A stretch of 47,096 nt of DNA from Noviherbaspirillum pedocola. Lineage in GTDB: Bacteria > Pseudomonadota > Gammaproteobacteria > Burkholderiales > Burkholderiaceae_D. The notes beneath the pieces were generated by a model, which made no database searches, had not been told where the DNA came from, and worked only from the letters and a program-made list of their open reading frames with translations. The DNA is taken from the NCBI RefSeq assembly GCF_016632335.1, contig NZ_JAEPBG010000028.1:1-47096 (forward strand), read 5' to 3'. Made by a program: the position numbers and the translations under genes. Positions 8,488-17,875 of the stretch are shown piece by piece (positions within the stretch are counted from its first letter, which is position 1; each line of letters begins with the position of its first letter).

Positions 8488-11400
8488 ATGGATGCATTCC
8501 GCGACCCGCGCACCCCCTTGCGCAACGACATCCTCCCCGAACCCGCTCCATTGCGCCGCGCCATCGACGCCGCCTGCCGCACGAATGAAGCCGCGGCGCT
8601 GCGCCCGCTGCTGGATGCGCGCGCCGAAGCTCCAGGAGCGCGCGATCTGGCGCGGCGCCTGGTCGAGGCGGTGCGCAAGAAGCGCAGCCATGCCCATGGC
8701 GTCGATGCGCTGATGCACGAATTCTCGCTGTCCTCGCAGGAGGGCATCGCGCTGATGTGCCTGGCCGAAACGCTGCTGCGCATTCCCGATGAAGACACCG
8801 CGAACCGGCTGATCGCCGACAAGATCGTGCGGGGTGATTGGCGCAGCCATCTCGGCTCGCCTTCCCTGTTCGTCAATGCCGCAGCCTGGGGTTTGCTGAT
8901 CTCCGGCAAGCTGCTCGGACAAGCCGATGCGCAGTCCTTGCCGCATGCGCTGTCGCGCATGATCACCCGCGGCGGCGAGCCCCTGATCAGGCGCGGCATG
9001 GATGCGGCGATGCGCCTCCTGGGCCGGCAGTTCGTTGCGGGGCGCGACATCGAGGAAGCGCTGGCGCATGCGCGCGAGCGTGAAGCGCGCGGCTACCGTC
9101 ATTCCTATGACATGCTCGGCGAAGCGGCGCTGACCATGGATGACGCCGATCGTTATTGCCGCGCCTATGAGGAGGCGATTGAAGCCATCGGCCGCTCGGT
9201 CGCCGGGCGCGGCCTGCACGATGGCCCGGGCATTTCGGTCAAGCTTTCGGCGCTGCATCCGCGCTATGGCCGCGCGCAGCGCGTGCGCGTGATGCGCGAG
9301 CTGCTGCCGCGCCTGCGCCATCTCGCATTGATGGCGGCAGAACGCGGCATCGGCATCAATATCGATGCCGAGGAAAGCGACAGGCTGGAACTGTCACTGG
9401 ACCTGTGGCAGGCGCTGGTCGAAGATGCCGCGCTCGATGGTTTTGATGGCCTGGGCTTCGTGGTCCAGGCCTATCAGAAGCGTTGTCCGCAGGTGATCGA
9501 TTGGTTGATCGATACGGCGCGGCGGCGCGGCCGGCGTTTCATGCTGCGCCTGGTGAAGGGCGCCTACTGGGATGCGGAGATCAAGCGCGCCCAGGTCGAT
9601 GGCATGCCGGGCTTCCCGGTCTTTACGCGAAAGCGCCATACCGATGTCTCGTATCTCGCCTGCGCGCGCCGCATGCTCGCCGGCGCCGATGTGCTGTATC
9701 CGCAATTCGCCACGCACAATGCGCATACGCTGGCAACCGTCCTCGACTGGGCGCGCCAGGCTGGCGTTGGCGCCTATGAATTCCAGTGCCTGCACGGCAT
9801 GGGCGAAGCGCTGTATGACGAAATCGTCGGCGCGCCGCCGCTGGGCGTGGCCTGCCGCATCTATGCGCCAGTCGGCTCGCATGACACGTTGCTTGCCTAT
9901 CTCGTGCGCCGGCTGCTGGAAAACGGCGCGAATTCCTCATTCGTGAACCGCATCGTCGATCCCCGTGTCAGCGTCGAGGAGCTGCTTGCCGATCCATTTG
10001 CGGCGACGATCTCGGATGGCGGCGCGCCGCATCCGGATATTGCGCAGCCCATTGATCTGTACCAGCCGCAGCGGCGCAATTCGGGCGGCATCGATCTGTC
10101 CAGCGAATCGGCCCTGCGCGCGGTGCATGCCGCTTTCGACGCGGCGATGGCCACGGATTGGAATGCCGCGCCCTTGCTCGCCATGGAAGCCGAGCCGGGC
10201 GGAGCACAGCCTGTGCGCAATCCGGCGAACCGCGAAGACATCGTCGGCTGCGTGCATGAACCCAGCGAGCGGGATGTCGATGCCGCGCTCTGCGCGGCGC
10301 GCGCATGGGAAGCGGACGCCGCGCAGCGCGCTAGCGTCTTGCGGCGGGCTGCGGACCTGTTCGAAGCGCACCGACATGAATTGATGCTCCTGGCGATACG
10401 TGAAGCCGGCAAGACGCTGGCCAATGCGCTTGGAGAAGTGCGCGAGGCGGCCGACTTTCTGCGCTATTACGCCGGCATGGCCGAGGCCGATGACACAGCG
10501 CAGGCGCTGGGCATCGCGGTATGCATCAGTCCGTGGAATTTTCCGCTGGCGATCTTCACCGGCCAGCTCGCCGCGGCGCTGGCCGCTGGCAACGCGGTGC
10601 TGGCCAAACCGGCCGAGCAAACGCCGCTGATCGCGATGCGGGCCACGCAATTGCTGTTTGAGGCCGGCGTGCCGCGCACTGCGCTGCAACTCCTGCCCGG
10701 CCGCGGTGAATCCGTGGGCGCGCGCCTGGTGCTCGACGCGCGCGTGGACGCGGTGTTGTTCACCGGCTCGACTGAAGTCGCGCAGGGCATCAACCGCTTG
10801 CTGGCGCGACGCACGGTCGACGAGGGCAGGGAGATCGCGCTGATCGCCGAGACCGGGGGCCAGAATGCGCTCATCGCGGATTCCACCGCGCTGCCCGAGC
10901 AACTGGTGCAGGATGCGCTCGCGTCAGCCTTCGACAGCGCCGGCCAGCGCTGCTCGGCATTGCGGCTGCTGTGCGTGCAGGAAGAGATCGGCGAAACGGT
11001 GGTGAAGATGTTGAAAGGCGCGATGCGCGAGCTTGTCATTGGCGATCCGGCCAGTCTTGCCACCGACGTGGGCCCCGTCATCGATGAGGATGCGCAGCGC
11101 GCCTTGCAAGGCCACGTCGAGCGCATGCGCGCGGCCGGCAAGGCGGTGCATCAAGCGGATTTGCCCGATGCGTGTGGCGCGGGCTCGTTCTTCGCGCCGA
11201 CGCTGATCGAGATCGACGCGGTATCCGAGCTGACCCAGGAAGTCTTCGGCCCGGTGCTGCATCTGCTGCGCTATCGGCATGAAGACTTGCCGCACCTGCT
11301 TGATGCGATCCATGCGACCGGCTATGGCTTGACGATGGGCGTGCACAGCCGCATCGATGCGACCGTCGAAGACATCGCAGGCAAGGCGCACGTCGGTAAC

Positions 11401-12084
11401 CTCTATGTGAACCGCAACATCATCGGCGCGGTGGTCGGCGCGCAGCCTTTCGGCGGCGAGGGCAAGTCGGGTACAGGTCCGAAGGCTGGCGGGCCGTTGT
11501 ATCTGAAGCGACTGCAGCGCGATGGGCAGTGGCAAGGAGGGGCGCAGTCGCGGCCAGGGTTCGCGCCGCCGTTTGCCGAGTTGCTCGCCTGGTGCGAGGC
11601 ACAGGGCTGGGCGGAAGTCGCCGAACGCGGAAATCGTTATGCCGACATCACGCCGCTGGGTCGGACGCTGGCGTTGCCCGGCCCGACCGGCGAGCGCAAT
11701 ACGCTGCGCTTCGCGCCACGAGGAACAGTGCTGTGCGCGGCGGCGAATGTGAAGACTTTGGCGCACATGGCGCTGGCCGGGCTGGCGACCGGCAATGCGG
11801 TGCTACTGGCCGGCGCGGCGGCGCGGGAGCTTCCGGCCTCTCTTGGTTTCAACATCAAGCAGGCGCATGACATTGCCAGCGTCGACGCGCAGCTTGTCCT
11901 GCTGGACCGCGAGCATGCGCCGCTGCGCATCGCGCTCGCCCAACGCGACGGCGCGCTGTTGCCGGCGATCGAGGTCGTGGAGGAGGCGGATATCCCGCTA
12001 TGGCGGCTAATGGTGGAGCGCGCGCTGTGCGTCAATACCAGCGCGGCGGGTGGGAATGCGAGTTTGTTGGCTCTAGGCGAATGA
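8488..12084 (+). CDS. putA: Bifunctional proline dehydrogenase / delta-1-pyrroline-5-carboxylate dehydrogenase
   Basis: 1198 residues. It oxidises proline to P5C with FAD and then to glutamate with NAD. The proline-dehydrogenase barrel (about 100-460) shows LRLVKGAYWDAE, FATHNAHT and EFQCLHGMGEAL; the P5C dehydrogenase (about 540-1000) has PWNFPLA, candidate base Glu788 and catalytic Cys822 (SAGQRCS). Roughly 190 residues follow as the C-terminal ALDH-like region seen in long PutAs. There is no N-terminal ribbon-helix-helix DNA-binding domain, so this is the bifunctional form and should not autoregulate. The ATG at 8488 has AAGGGAGAA upstream and is preferred over the upstream in-frame ATG at 8449, which lies inside the hairpin. 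Confidence 0.96.
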   Translation: MDAFRDPRTPLRNDILPEPAPLRRAIDAACRTNEAAALRPLLDARAEAPGARDLARRLVEAVRKKRSHAHGVDALMHEFSLSSQEGIALMCLAETLLRIPDEDTANRLIADKIVRGDWRSHLGSPSLFVNAAAWGLLISGKLLGQADAQSLPHALSRMITRGGEPLIRRGMDAAMRLLGRQFVAGRDIEEALAHAREREARGYRHSYDMLGEAALTMDDADRYCRAYEEAIEAIGRSVAGRGLHDGPGISVKLSALHPRYGRAQRVRVMRELLPRLRHLALMAAERGIGINIDAEESDRLELSLDLWQALVEDAALDGFDGLGFVVQAYQKRCPQVIDWLIDTARRRGRRFMLRLVKGAYWDAEIKRAQVDGMPGFPVFTRKRHTDVSYLACARRMLAGADVLYPQFATHNAHTLATVLDWARQAGVGAYEFQCLHGMGEALYDEIVGAPPLGVACRIYAPVGSHDTLLAYLVRRLLENGANSSFVNRIVDPRVSVEELLADPFAATISDGGAPHPDIAQPIDLYQPQRRNSGGIDLSSESALRAVHAAFDAAMATDWNAAPLLAMEAEPGGAQPVRNPANREDIVGCVHEPSERDVDAALCAARAWEADAAQRASVLRRAADLFEAHRHELMLLAIREAGKTLANALGEVREAADFLRYYAGMAEADDTAQALGIAVCISPWNFPLAIFTGQLAAALAAGNAVLAKPAEQTPLIAMRATQLLFEAGVPRTALQLLPGRGESVGARLVLDARVDAVLFTGSTEVAQGINRLLARRTVDEGREIALIAETGGQNALIADSTALPEQLVQDALASAFDSAGQRCSALRLLCVQEEIGETVVKMLKGAMRELVIGDPASLATDVGPVIDEDAQRALQGHVERMRAAGKAVHQADLPDACGAGSFFAPTLIEIDAVSELTQEVFGPVLHLLRYRHEDLPHLLDAIHATGYGLTMGVHSRIDATVEDIAGKAHVGNLYVNRNIIGAVVGAQPFGGEGKSGTGPKAGGPLYLKRLQRDGQWQGGAQSRPGFAPPFAELLAWCEAQGWAEVAERGNRYADITPLGRTLALPGPTGERNTLRFAPRGTVLCAAANVKTLAHMALAGLATGNAVLLAGAAARELPASLGFNIKQAHDIASVDAQLVLLDREHAPLRIALAQRDGALLPAIEVVEEADIPLWRLMVERALCVNTSAAGGNASLLALGE

Positions 12085-12132
12085 AGATCGGTAACGAAAA
12101 TCTGCAGCACAAAGAAGAACCGGATGCGCTCT

Positions 12133-12465
12133 TTATCGAAGCAGCCATGTGCCTTCCGCTTGGATATGACGATACATCGCATCGGGAGCAAGATCGATTT
12201 CGCCCGGCCAAGTCACCACACCGTGCACGAGGTGTACTTGCCTGAACAATGCGGGTTGCGCTAGCACTTGAAAGAAGCCGGCATCCGGAGAATGTACCAA
12301 GGCGTCCATGTCGACAATGCCTTCGAGGCCGTCTAGGAATCGAACTTGCAATCGAAAATTGCCAAGTGCTTCCACATGCGCCACACGCCACGGCATGCTT
12401 GGCTTGACGGACGGGGTCAGGTCAGCGGTTGAATTTTCTTCGGTGATTGTCTGCGCTCGCATCAT
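12133..12465 (-). CDS. DUF2442-family protein
   Basis: 110 residues. The core (about 25-100) has the DUF2442 pattern: a short beta-rich region with FLDGLEGIVDMDAL, then a phenylalanine-containing helix and VVTWPGEIDLAPD. The start ATG overlaps the TGA of the DUF4160 gene (ATGA) with GGAGGA just upstream, so the two are translationally coupled. A second ATG follows directly. DUF2442 and DUF4160 genes are commonly found side by side and are often discussed as toxin-antitoxin-like pairs; the activity here is unproven. It converges on putA with a 48-bp gap. Confidence 0.85.
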   Translation of the reverse strand: MMRAQTITEENSTADLTPSVKPSMPWRVAHVEALGNFRLQVRFLDGLEGIVDMDALVHSPDAGFFQVLAQPALFRQVHLVHGVVTWPGEIDLAPDAMYRHIQAEGTWLLR

Positions 12466-12677
12466 GTCCAATCCTCCATGAGTTCCATGCGATGTTGCTC
12501 GGCCCATTCCAATATGAGTGACAGCGCACGGCGCGGAACGGCCCCTTCAATGACTTCCAGCGTTCTGATATCGATAAGCGCTTCGTGCTCGGCATAGAGC
12601 GCGTGAAAGTGAGGAGGAGCGTGATCGTTCCAGAACATCTGAGTCAAGATACCGTAGAAGCAGCTGATAGTCGGCAT
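12462..12677 (-). CDS. DUF4160-family protein
   Basis: 71 residues, a typical length for DUF4160. The hallmark is the histidine-rich motif DHAPPHFHALY (about 17-27), followed by IDIRTLEVIEG and a C-terminal helix ending EWAEQHRMELMEDW. The ATG at 12677 is preceded by GAGGGA; the frame is open upstream to 12746 but the conserved region starts here. First gene of a two-gene unit with the overlapping DUF2442 gene. Function unknown; it could be the toxin-like partner of a small module. Confidence 0.85.
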   Translation of the reverse strand: MPTISCFYGILTQMFWNDHAPPHFHALYAEHEALIDIRTLEVIEGAVPRRALSLILEWAEQHRMELMEDWT

Positions 12678-12844
12678 CGGTTTTCCCTCTTCGGCACGGA
12701 TTACGCAAAACAGGGCTTGTGTGTCTGCCGAGTAATCTTTGTTCACGGATCAGGAGGAAATGATTGACGTGTGCGCTCCGGGACAGCGCAATACGTCCCC
12801 TCCCACCCTATGGCATAGTGCCGCCTCCACCCACGAGAGAGCGC

Positions 12845-13867
12845 ATGGATAGCATTGACCTTGAAGTTCTGAAGACCTGCGACGCCTGGCTGCGCCAGGG
12901 CTTGGCCTGCCAGCTCGTCACCGTGATCCGCACCTGGGGCTCGAGCCCGCGGCCCGAGGGCGCGACGCTGGCCATCGCCGCCGATGGCCGCGTGGTCGGC
13001 TCGGTGTCGGGCGGCTGCGTCGAGGATGATCTGATCGCCAAAGTGCGAGAGGAGGGCATCACGCGGGAGTTACCCGAAATCGTGACCTACGGCATTACCG
13101 CCGAAGAAGCGCACCGCTTCGGCCTGCCTTGCGGCGGCACGATACAGCTGGCCATCGAGCCGCTGTCATCGCGAAGCCGCATCCCGGAGCTGCTGGAACG
13201 ACTCGCGCAACATCAACTCGTGGCACGCCGGCTCGACCTGGCCAGCGGCGACGTCACGCTCGGTCCGGCCGGCCCCGGCATGACGCTGCAGGTGTCGGCT
13301 GCGGCCCTGACCACCATCCACGGTCCGCGCTGGCGCCTGCTGATCATCGGCGCCGGCCAGCTCTCGGCCTTTGTCGCGCGCATCGCGCTCGGCATGGATT
13401 ACGGGGTGACCGTCTGCGATCCGCGCGAGGAATACCGCGACAGCTGGAGCGTGCCCGAGGTGCCGGTAGTGCATGCGATGCCGGACGACCTGGTGATCGA
13501 GATGGCGCTCGATGCACGCAGCGCGGTGGTGGCGCTGACCCATGATCCCAAGTTGGATGACCTGGCGCTGATGGAAGCGCTGAAGTCGCCGGCCTTCTAC
13601 GTCGGCGCGATCGGCTCGCGCGCCAACAATGCGAAGCGGCGCGACAGGCTGAAGCTGTTCGATGTCAGCGATGAGCAGCTCGCGAAGCTGCATGGCCCGA
13701 TCGGCCTGTATATCGGCAGCAAGACGCCATCCGAGATCGCGATCTCCATCCTGGCCGAGATGACGGCGGTGAAGAATGGCGTGGACCTGCCATCGGCGAT
13801 GCGCATCGAAGAAGGCAAGCGCGCGGCGCAGCTGGAGGCGTCCGGTCCGTCGTGCGGCATTGCATAA
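12845..13867 (+). CDS. XdhC/CoxI-family molybdenum-enzyme maturation protein
   Basis: 340 residues. The N-terminal XdhC_CoxI domain shows TWGSSPRPEGATLAI and SGGCVEDDL; the C-terminal Rossmann-like domain starts near residue 166 with LLIIGAGQLS and carries VTVCDPREEYRD and VGAIGSRAN. Family members load or sulfurate the molybdopterin cofactor of xanthine-dehydrogenase-type hydroxylases. No molybdenum hydroxylase is encoded in the window, so its client lies elsewhere or it acts in an allied role. The ATG at 12845 follows GAGAGAG; the frame is open upstream to 12764 without a good site. A 9-bp gap to the pirin gene indicates an operon. Confidence 0.92.
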   Translation: MDSIDLEVLKTCDAWLRQGLACQLVTVIRTWGSSPRPEGATLAIAADGRVVGSVSGGCVEDDLIAKVREEGITRELPEIVTYGITAEEAHRFGLPCGGTIQLAIEPLSSRSRIPELLERLAQHQLVARRLDLASGDVTLGPAGPGMTLQVSAAALTTIHGPRWRLLIIGAGQLSAFVARIALGMDYGVTVCDPREEYRDSWSVPEVPVVHAMPDDLVIEMALDARSAVVALTHDPKLDDLALMEALKSPAFYVGAIGSRANNAKRRDRLKLFDVSDEQLAKLHGPIGLYIGSKTPSEIAISILAEMTAVKNGVDLPSAMRIEEGKRAAQLEASGPSCGIA

Positions 13868-13876
13868 GGAATGACC

Positions 13877-14734
13877 ATGAGCAGCAAGACCATCCGCCAT
13901 CAGCATCCGGCGTACCGTGACGACATTGGCGACCTCGTCACCCGTCGCCCGGTGCCGGGCCCTGCCGTTGAGCAGATCGATCCCTTCCTTTTCCTCAACC
14001 ATCACGGCCCGCAGACCTATGGCCGCAACAACCGTGGCTTGCCATTCGGGCCGCATCCGCACCGCGGCTTCGAGACCGTGACCTTCATTCTCGAAGGCTC
14101 GCTCGCGCATCGCGACAGCGGCGGCCATGAAAGCGTGATCCATGCCGGCGGCGTGCAATGGATGACCGCAGGCAGCGGCCTGGTGCATGCGGAAGTGTCG
14201 CCGCAGTCTTTCCTGGAAAGCGGCGGACCGCTCGAGATACTGCAACTGTGGGTCAATCTGCCATCGAGGCTGAAGATGACGCCGCCGCGCTATGTCGGCT
14301 TGCAGAAGGAAGCGATACCGGCGCTGCCGCTTGATGATGGCAAGGGCGTCGTGAACTTGATCGCCGGCGAGTGGCATGGCAGCCGAGGTCCCTTCGAATC
14401 ACTGACGGGCGTCTTCATGAGCACGATCGCGCTGGCCGCTGGCGGCCAGGTGAGCTTCGATGGCGTGCGTGACCGCAATGTATTTCTGTACGTCGTGCGC
14501 GGCGCGATCCGAATCGCCGGCGAAGCCGCCCGGCAGCATCATCTGATCGAGCTCAATGAGGATGGCGACAGCGTCGATATCGAAGCCGACAGCGATGCGT
14601 TCCTGCTGTTCGGCCATGCGCAACCGATCGGCGAGCCGGTGGTGGCGCATGGGCCGTTCGTGATGAATACCCGCGAAGAGATACAGCAGGCGGTGCGGGA
14701 TTACACCAATGGCAAGTTCGGCGCGATGGGTTGA
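13877..14734 (+). CDS. Pirin-family protein
   Basis: 285 residues, bicupin pirin. The N-terminal cupin has the metal-binding histidines in GPHPHRGFETVT and the companion AGSGLVHAE motif. Pirins bind iron; some bacterial members have quercetinase activity or regulate metabolic enzymes. I chose the second of two in-frame ATGs (13871 and 13877) because AAGGA lies at the normal distance from it. It follows xdhC by 9 bp. The co-occurrence with an oxidative-enzyme maturation gene fits a redox role, but the actual function cannot be told from sequence. Confidence 0.93.
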   Translation: MSSKTIRHQHPAYRDDIGDLVTRRPVPGPAVEQIDPFLFLNHHGPQTYGRNNRGLPFGPHPHRGFETVTFILEGSLAHRDSGGHESVIHAGGVQWMTAGSGLVHAEVSPQSFLESGGPLEILQLWVNLPSRLKMTPPRYVGLQKEAIPALPLDDGKGVVNLIAGEWHGSRGPFESLTGVFMSTIALAAGGQVSFDGVRDRNVFLYVVRGAIRIAGEAARQHHLIELNEDGDSVDIEADSDAFLLFGHAQPIGEPVVAHGPFVMNTREEIQQAVRDYTNGKFGAMG

Positions 14735-14744
14735 TGTTTTGAGC

Positions 14745-14823
14745 GCGTAGGTTGGGCTGTCAAGCCCAACATGAAGGTCGATCCAGTGCAGGCTTCTGTT
14801 GGGCTTGGCAGCCCAACCTACGC
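14745..14823. repeat. Compound palindrome after the pirin gene
   Basis: The outer arms 14745-14758 and 14810-14823 are complementary (GCGTAGGTTGGGCT/AGCCCAACCTACGC). Inside, GTTGGGCT-GTCA-AGCCCAAC and GTTGGGCT-TGGC-AGCCCAAC form two alternative small hairpins. This is a REP/BIME-like unit that may end transcription of the xdhC-pirin pair. Confidence 0.75.
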
Positions 14824-14970
14824 GTTGCTATGGCCTGCCTTGTGCGTGACCCATAGCCCCCTCCATCGCGCCTCTCTCCTGTGGTAATGTCTTACCCCGG
14901 CCCGCCCTGCGGGCCTGAAGCACAACAACAGCGCCATCCACAAGAACATGGCGCGCATCAAGGAGACCAG

Positions 14971-16014
14971 ATGAATCCCCGCAAACGACGCTTCCTGGCG
15001 GCCGCCGGCTGCCTTTTCGCTACGCTCATCGGCGGCAATGCAGTGGCCCAAAACGCGGCCCAAGGCCTGGAAAAGCAGAAGGTATCCATCGCCGTCGGCG
15101 GCAAGAACCTGTTCTACTACCTGCCGCTGACCATTGCCGAGCAGCTCGGCTACTTCAAGGAAGAAGGCCTGCAGGTAGAGATCAGCGATTTCGCCGGCGG
15201 CTCCAAGGCCCTGCAGGCCATGATCGGCGGCAGCGCCGACGTGGTGTCCGGCGCCTTCGAGCACACCATCGACATGCAGGCCAAGAACCAGTTCATCACC
15301 GCCTTCGTGCTGCAGGGCCGTGCGCCGCAGATCGTATTCGGCGTGTCGAACAAGACCATGCCCAACTACAAGTCCATCACCGACCTCAAGGGCAAGAAGA
15401 TCGGCGTGACCGCGCCCGGTTCATCCACCAACATCGTGGCGAATTTCGTGCTGGCCAAGGGCGGGCTGAAGCCTTCCGACGTGTCCTTCATCGGCGTAGG
15501 CACCGCGGCCGGCGCATTGTCGGCGCTGCGCTCGGGGCAGATCGACGCGATCTCCAATCTCGATCCGGTCATCACGATGATGCAGCACGACAAGGAGATC
15601 CGCATCATCGCGGATACCCGCACGCTGAAGGATACGCAGGAGCTGTTCGGCGGCCCGATGCCGGCGGCCACGCTGTATGCTCCCGAAGCCTTCATCAAGA
15701 AGAACCCGCGCACCACGCAGGCGCTGACGAATGCAATGGTCAAGGCGCTGAAGTGGCTGCAGAAAGCCGGCCCGTCGGACATCGTGAAGGTGGTGCCGGA
15801 GAGCTATCAACTCGGCGACAAGGCTTTGTATCTCGAAGCCTTCAGCCATGTGCGCGAGGCGCTGTCGCCGGACGGCATGATCCCCGAAGCGGGACCGGCC
15901 ACCGCGCTGAAAACATTGCAGGCCTTCGAGCCGCAACTGGCCGGCAAGAAGATCGATCTGGCGCGCACCTATACCAATGAGTTCGTCAAGCATGCCAATG
16001 CCAGCACCAAGTAA
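14971..16014 (+). CDS. NitT/TauT-family ABC transporter substrate-binding protein
   Basis: 347 residues. It begins RKRRFLAAAGCLFATLIGG and reaches AVAQ, a cleavable Sec-type signal, so it is periplasmic. The rest matches NMT1/SsuA-like binding proteins: LPLTIAEQLGYFKEEGL, a GSADVVSG loop, and LKGKKIGVTAPGSSTN. These systems carry nitrate, sulfonates, thiamine precursors, aromatic acids or similar compounds; the ligand cannot be read from sequence. AAGGAG precedes the ATG at 14971. First gene of a three-gene importer; its end overlaps the ATPase start by 38 bp. Confidence 0.93.
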   Translation: MNPRKRRFLAAAGCLFATLIGGNAVAQNAAQGLEKQKVSIAVGGKNLFYYLPLTIAEQLGYFKEEGLQVEISDFAGGSKALQAMIGGSADVVSGAFEHTIDMQAKNQFITAFVLQGRAPQIVFGVSNKTMPNYKSITDLKGKKIGVTAPGSSTNIVANFVLAKGGLKPSDVSFIGVGTAAGALSALRSGQIDAISNLDPVITMMQHDKEIRIIADTRTLKDTQELFGGPMPAATLYAPEAFIKKNPRTTQALTNAMVKALKWLQKAGPSDIVKVVPESYQLGDKALYLEAFSHVREALSPDGMIPEAGPATALKTLQAFEPQLAGKKIDLARTYTNEFVKHANASTK

Positions 16015-16837
16015 TGCCGCCGGCGCCGCTGCACCGGCGCTGTTCTTCGACGATATCCGCTGCACCTTCGTGTCCAAGGACGACCGCTCGCAGCGCTATA
16101 CCGCGGTAGCCGACACCCGGCTTGCGATCGCGCCCGGCGAATTCGTATCGGTGGTCGGCCCCACCGGCTGCGGCAAGTCGACGCTGCTCAATGTCGCGGC
16201 CGGACTGCTCGAACCATCCTCGGGCAAGGTCACGGTATTCGGCGAACCGCTCAAGGGCATCAACCGCCGCGCCGGCTACATGTTCCAGGCCGAGGCGCTG
16301 ATGCCGTGGCGCAGCGCGCTGGACAACGTGGTGGCCGGCCTGCAGTTTCGTGGCATGGCCGACGGCGAGGCCCGCGCGCTCGGCGAAGAATGGCTTGCGC
16401 GCGTCGGTCTGGCCGGCTTCGGCGACCGCTATCCGCATCAGCTCTCGGGCGGCATGCGCAAGCGCGTTGCTCTCGCGCAGACCCTGGTGCTCGACCCGGA
16501 CATCATCCTGATGGACGAGCCTTTCTCCGCGCTCGATATCCAGACGCGCCAGCTGATGGAAAACGAAGTGCTGGACTTGTGGAGCGCGAAGAAGAAGGCG
16601 GTGCTGTTCATCACGCATGATCTTGATGAAGCGATCGCGATGTCGGACCGCGTGGTAGTGCTGTCGGCCGGTCCGGGCACGCATCCGATCGGCGAATTCA
16701 CGATCGATCTGCCGCGTCCGCGCGACGTGGCCGAGATACGCAGCCATCCGCGCTTCGTTGAATTGCATGCGCAGATCTGGGGCGTGCTGCGCGAGGAAGT
16801 GCTCAAGGGTTATCAGCAGCAGAAGAAGAAAGTGTGA
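15977..16837 (+). CDS. NitT/TauT-family ABC transporter ATP-binding protein
   Basis: 286 residues with complete nucleotide-binding motifs: Walker A GPTGCGKST (about 60-68), signature LSGGMRKRVALAQ (about 156), Walker B ILMDEPFSALD (about 175) and the switch histidine in FITHDLDEA (about 213). It energises the importer formed with the neighbouring binding protein and permease. The first ATG (15977) lies inside the previous gene; ATGs at 15992 and 15998 are alternatives and the N-terminal 20 residues are poorly conserved in character. The stop overlaps the GTG start of the permease. Confidence 0.93.
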   Translation: MSSSSMPMPAPSNAAGAAAPALFFDDIRCTFVSKDDRSQRYTAVADTRLAIAPGEFVSVVGPTGCGKSTLLNVAAGLLEPSSGKVTVFGEPLKGINRRAGYMFQAEALMPWRSALDNVVAGLQFRGMADGEARALGEEWLARVGLAGFGDRYPHQLSGGMRKRVALAQTLVLDPDIILMDEPFSALDIQTRQLMENEVLDLWSAKKKAVLFITHDLDEAIAMSDRVVVLSAGPGTHPIGEFTIDLPRPRDVAEIRSHPRFVELHAQIWGVLREEVLKGYQQQKKKV

Positions 16838-17697
16838 GTCCGATCATGTGGCGTTTCCTCAAACCGAACCCGCGCAACCTGCGCGTCTGGCAGGCGCTGG
16901 TGCTGGTGGCGATCTTTGTCGTGTGGCATCTGGCCACGCGCAATCCGCAGGCGGCCTTCTTCTTTGGCGAGCCGATCAAGGTGCTCGAGCGCATCTGGCA
17001 ATGGTTCACCGTCGGCGACGGCAAGCTGGAAGTCGGCACCGGCGACAACACCTGGTTCACGCTGAACTTCCCGGCGGAGATCTATCCGCACCTGCTGGTG
17101 ACACTGACCGAGACGCTCCTGGCCTTTGTGATTGGTACCGTGCTGGCGCTGGTCATCGGCCTGTGGCTGGCCTTGTCGCCGATGGCTTCCGCCATCCTCG
17201 ACCCCTATGTGAAGGCGGCGAATTCCATGCCGCGCGTGATCCTCGCGCCGATCTTCGCGATGTGGTTTGGCCTGGGCATCTGGTCCAAGGTGGCGCTGGC
17301 GGTGACGCTGGTGTTCTTCATCGTGTTCTTCAATGTCTACCAGGGCGTGCGCGAAGTCAGTCCGGTGGTGCTGGCCAATGCGCGCATGCTCGGCGCCAAC
17401 CGCGGCCAGCTGTTGCGCGCGGTTTATCTGCCTTCGGCTACCTCCTGGGTGTTTTCCAGCCTGCACACGTCGGTCGGCCTGGCCTTTGTCGGCGCCATCG
17501 TCGGCGAATACCTCGGCTCGGCGCGTGGCGTCGGCTACCTGATCCTGCAGGCTGAGGGCAGCTTCGATGTCAATACCGTGTATGCCGGCATCATCGTGCT
17601 GACGCTGTTCGCGCTCGTGCTCGATGGACTGGTTGGCCTGGTGGAACGGCGGCTGATGAAGTGGCAGCCGAAATCGGGCGAGACCGAGAAGATGTAA
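16834..17697 (+). CDS. NitT/TauT-family ABC transporter permease
   Basis: 287 residues from the GTG at 16834, which overlaps the previous stop (GTGTGA); an ATG at 16846 would give 283. About six membrane helices. The cytoplasmic coupling loop carries NARMLGANRGQLLRAVYLPSA (about 182-202), the EAA-type motif of binding-protein-dependent permeases, and a characteristic APIFAMWFGLGIWSK segment precedes it. Inner-membrane partner of the ATPase just upstream. No specificity can be deduced. Confidence 0.92.
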   Translation: MSPIMWRFLKPNPRNLRVWQALVLVAIFVVWHLATRNPQAAFFFGEPIKVLERIWQWFTVGDGKLEVGTGDNTWFTLNFPAEIYPHLLVTLTETLLAFVIGTVLALVIGLWLALSPMASAILDPYVKAANSMPRVILAPIFAMWFGLGIWSKVALAVTLVFFIVFFNVYQGVREVSPVVLANARMLGANRGQLLRAVYLPSATSWVFSSLHTSVGLAFVGAIVGEYLGSARGVGYLILQAEGSFDVNTVYAGIIVLTLFALVLDGLVGLVERRLMKWQPKSGETEKM

Positions 17698-17875
17698 TAC
17701 GGTTTCACGCAAACCCTGGAGTTCATAACAGCCTTCAGATGGAACCGGCGTCCGGTCGTGCAGTCGTAGCAGCTGCGCGGCCGGCTATGAACAAACGCCG
17801 GTCGTGCCTGCGGCGGCAACCTGTCGTGCCTTGATCCATGCCGCCGCACCCCAGACATAGGAGAGGACAAGCGAC

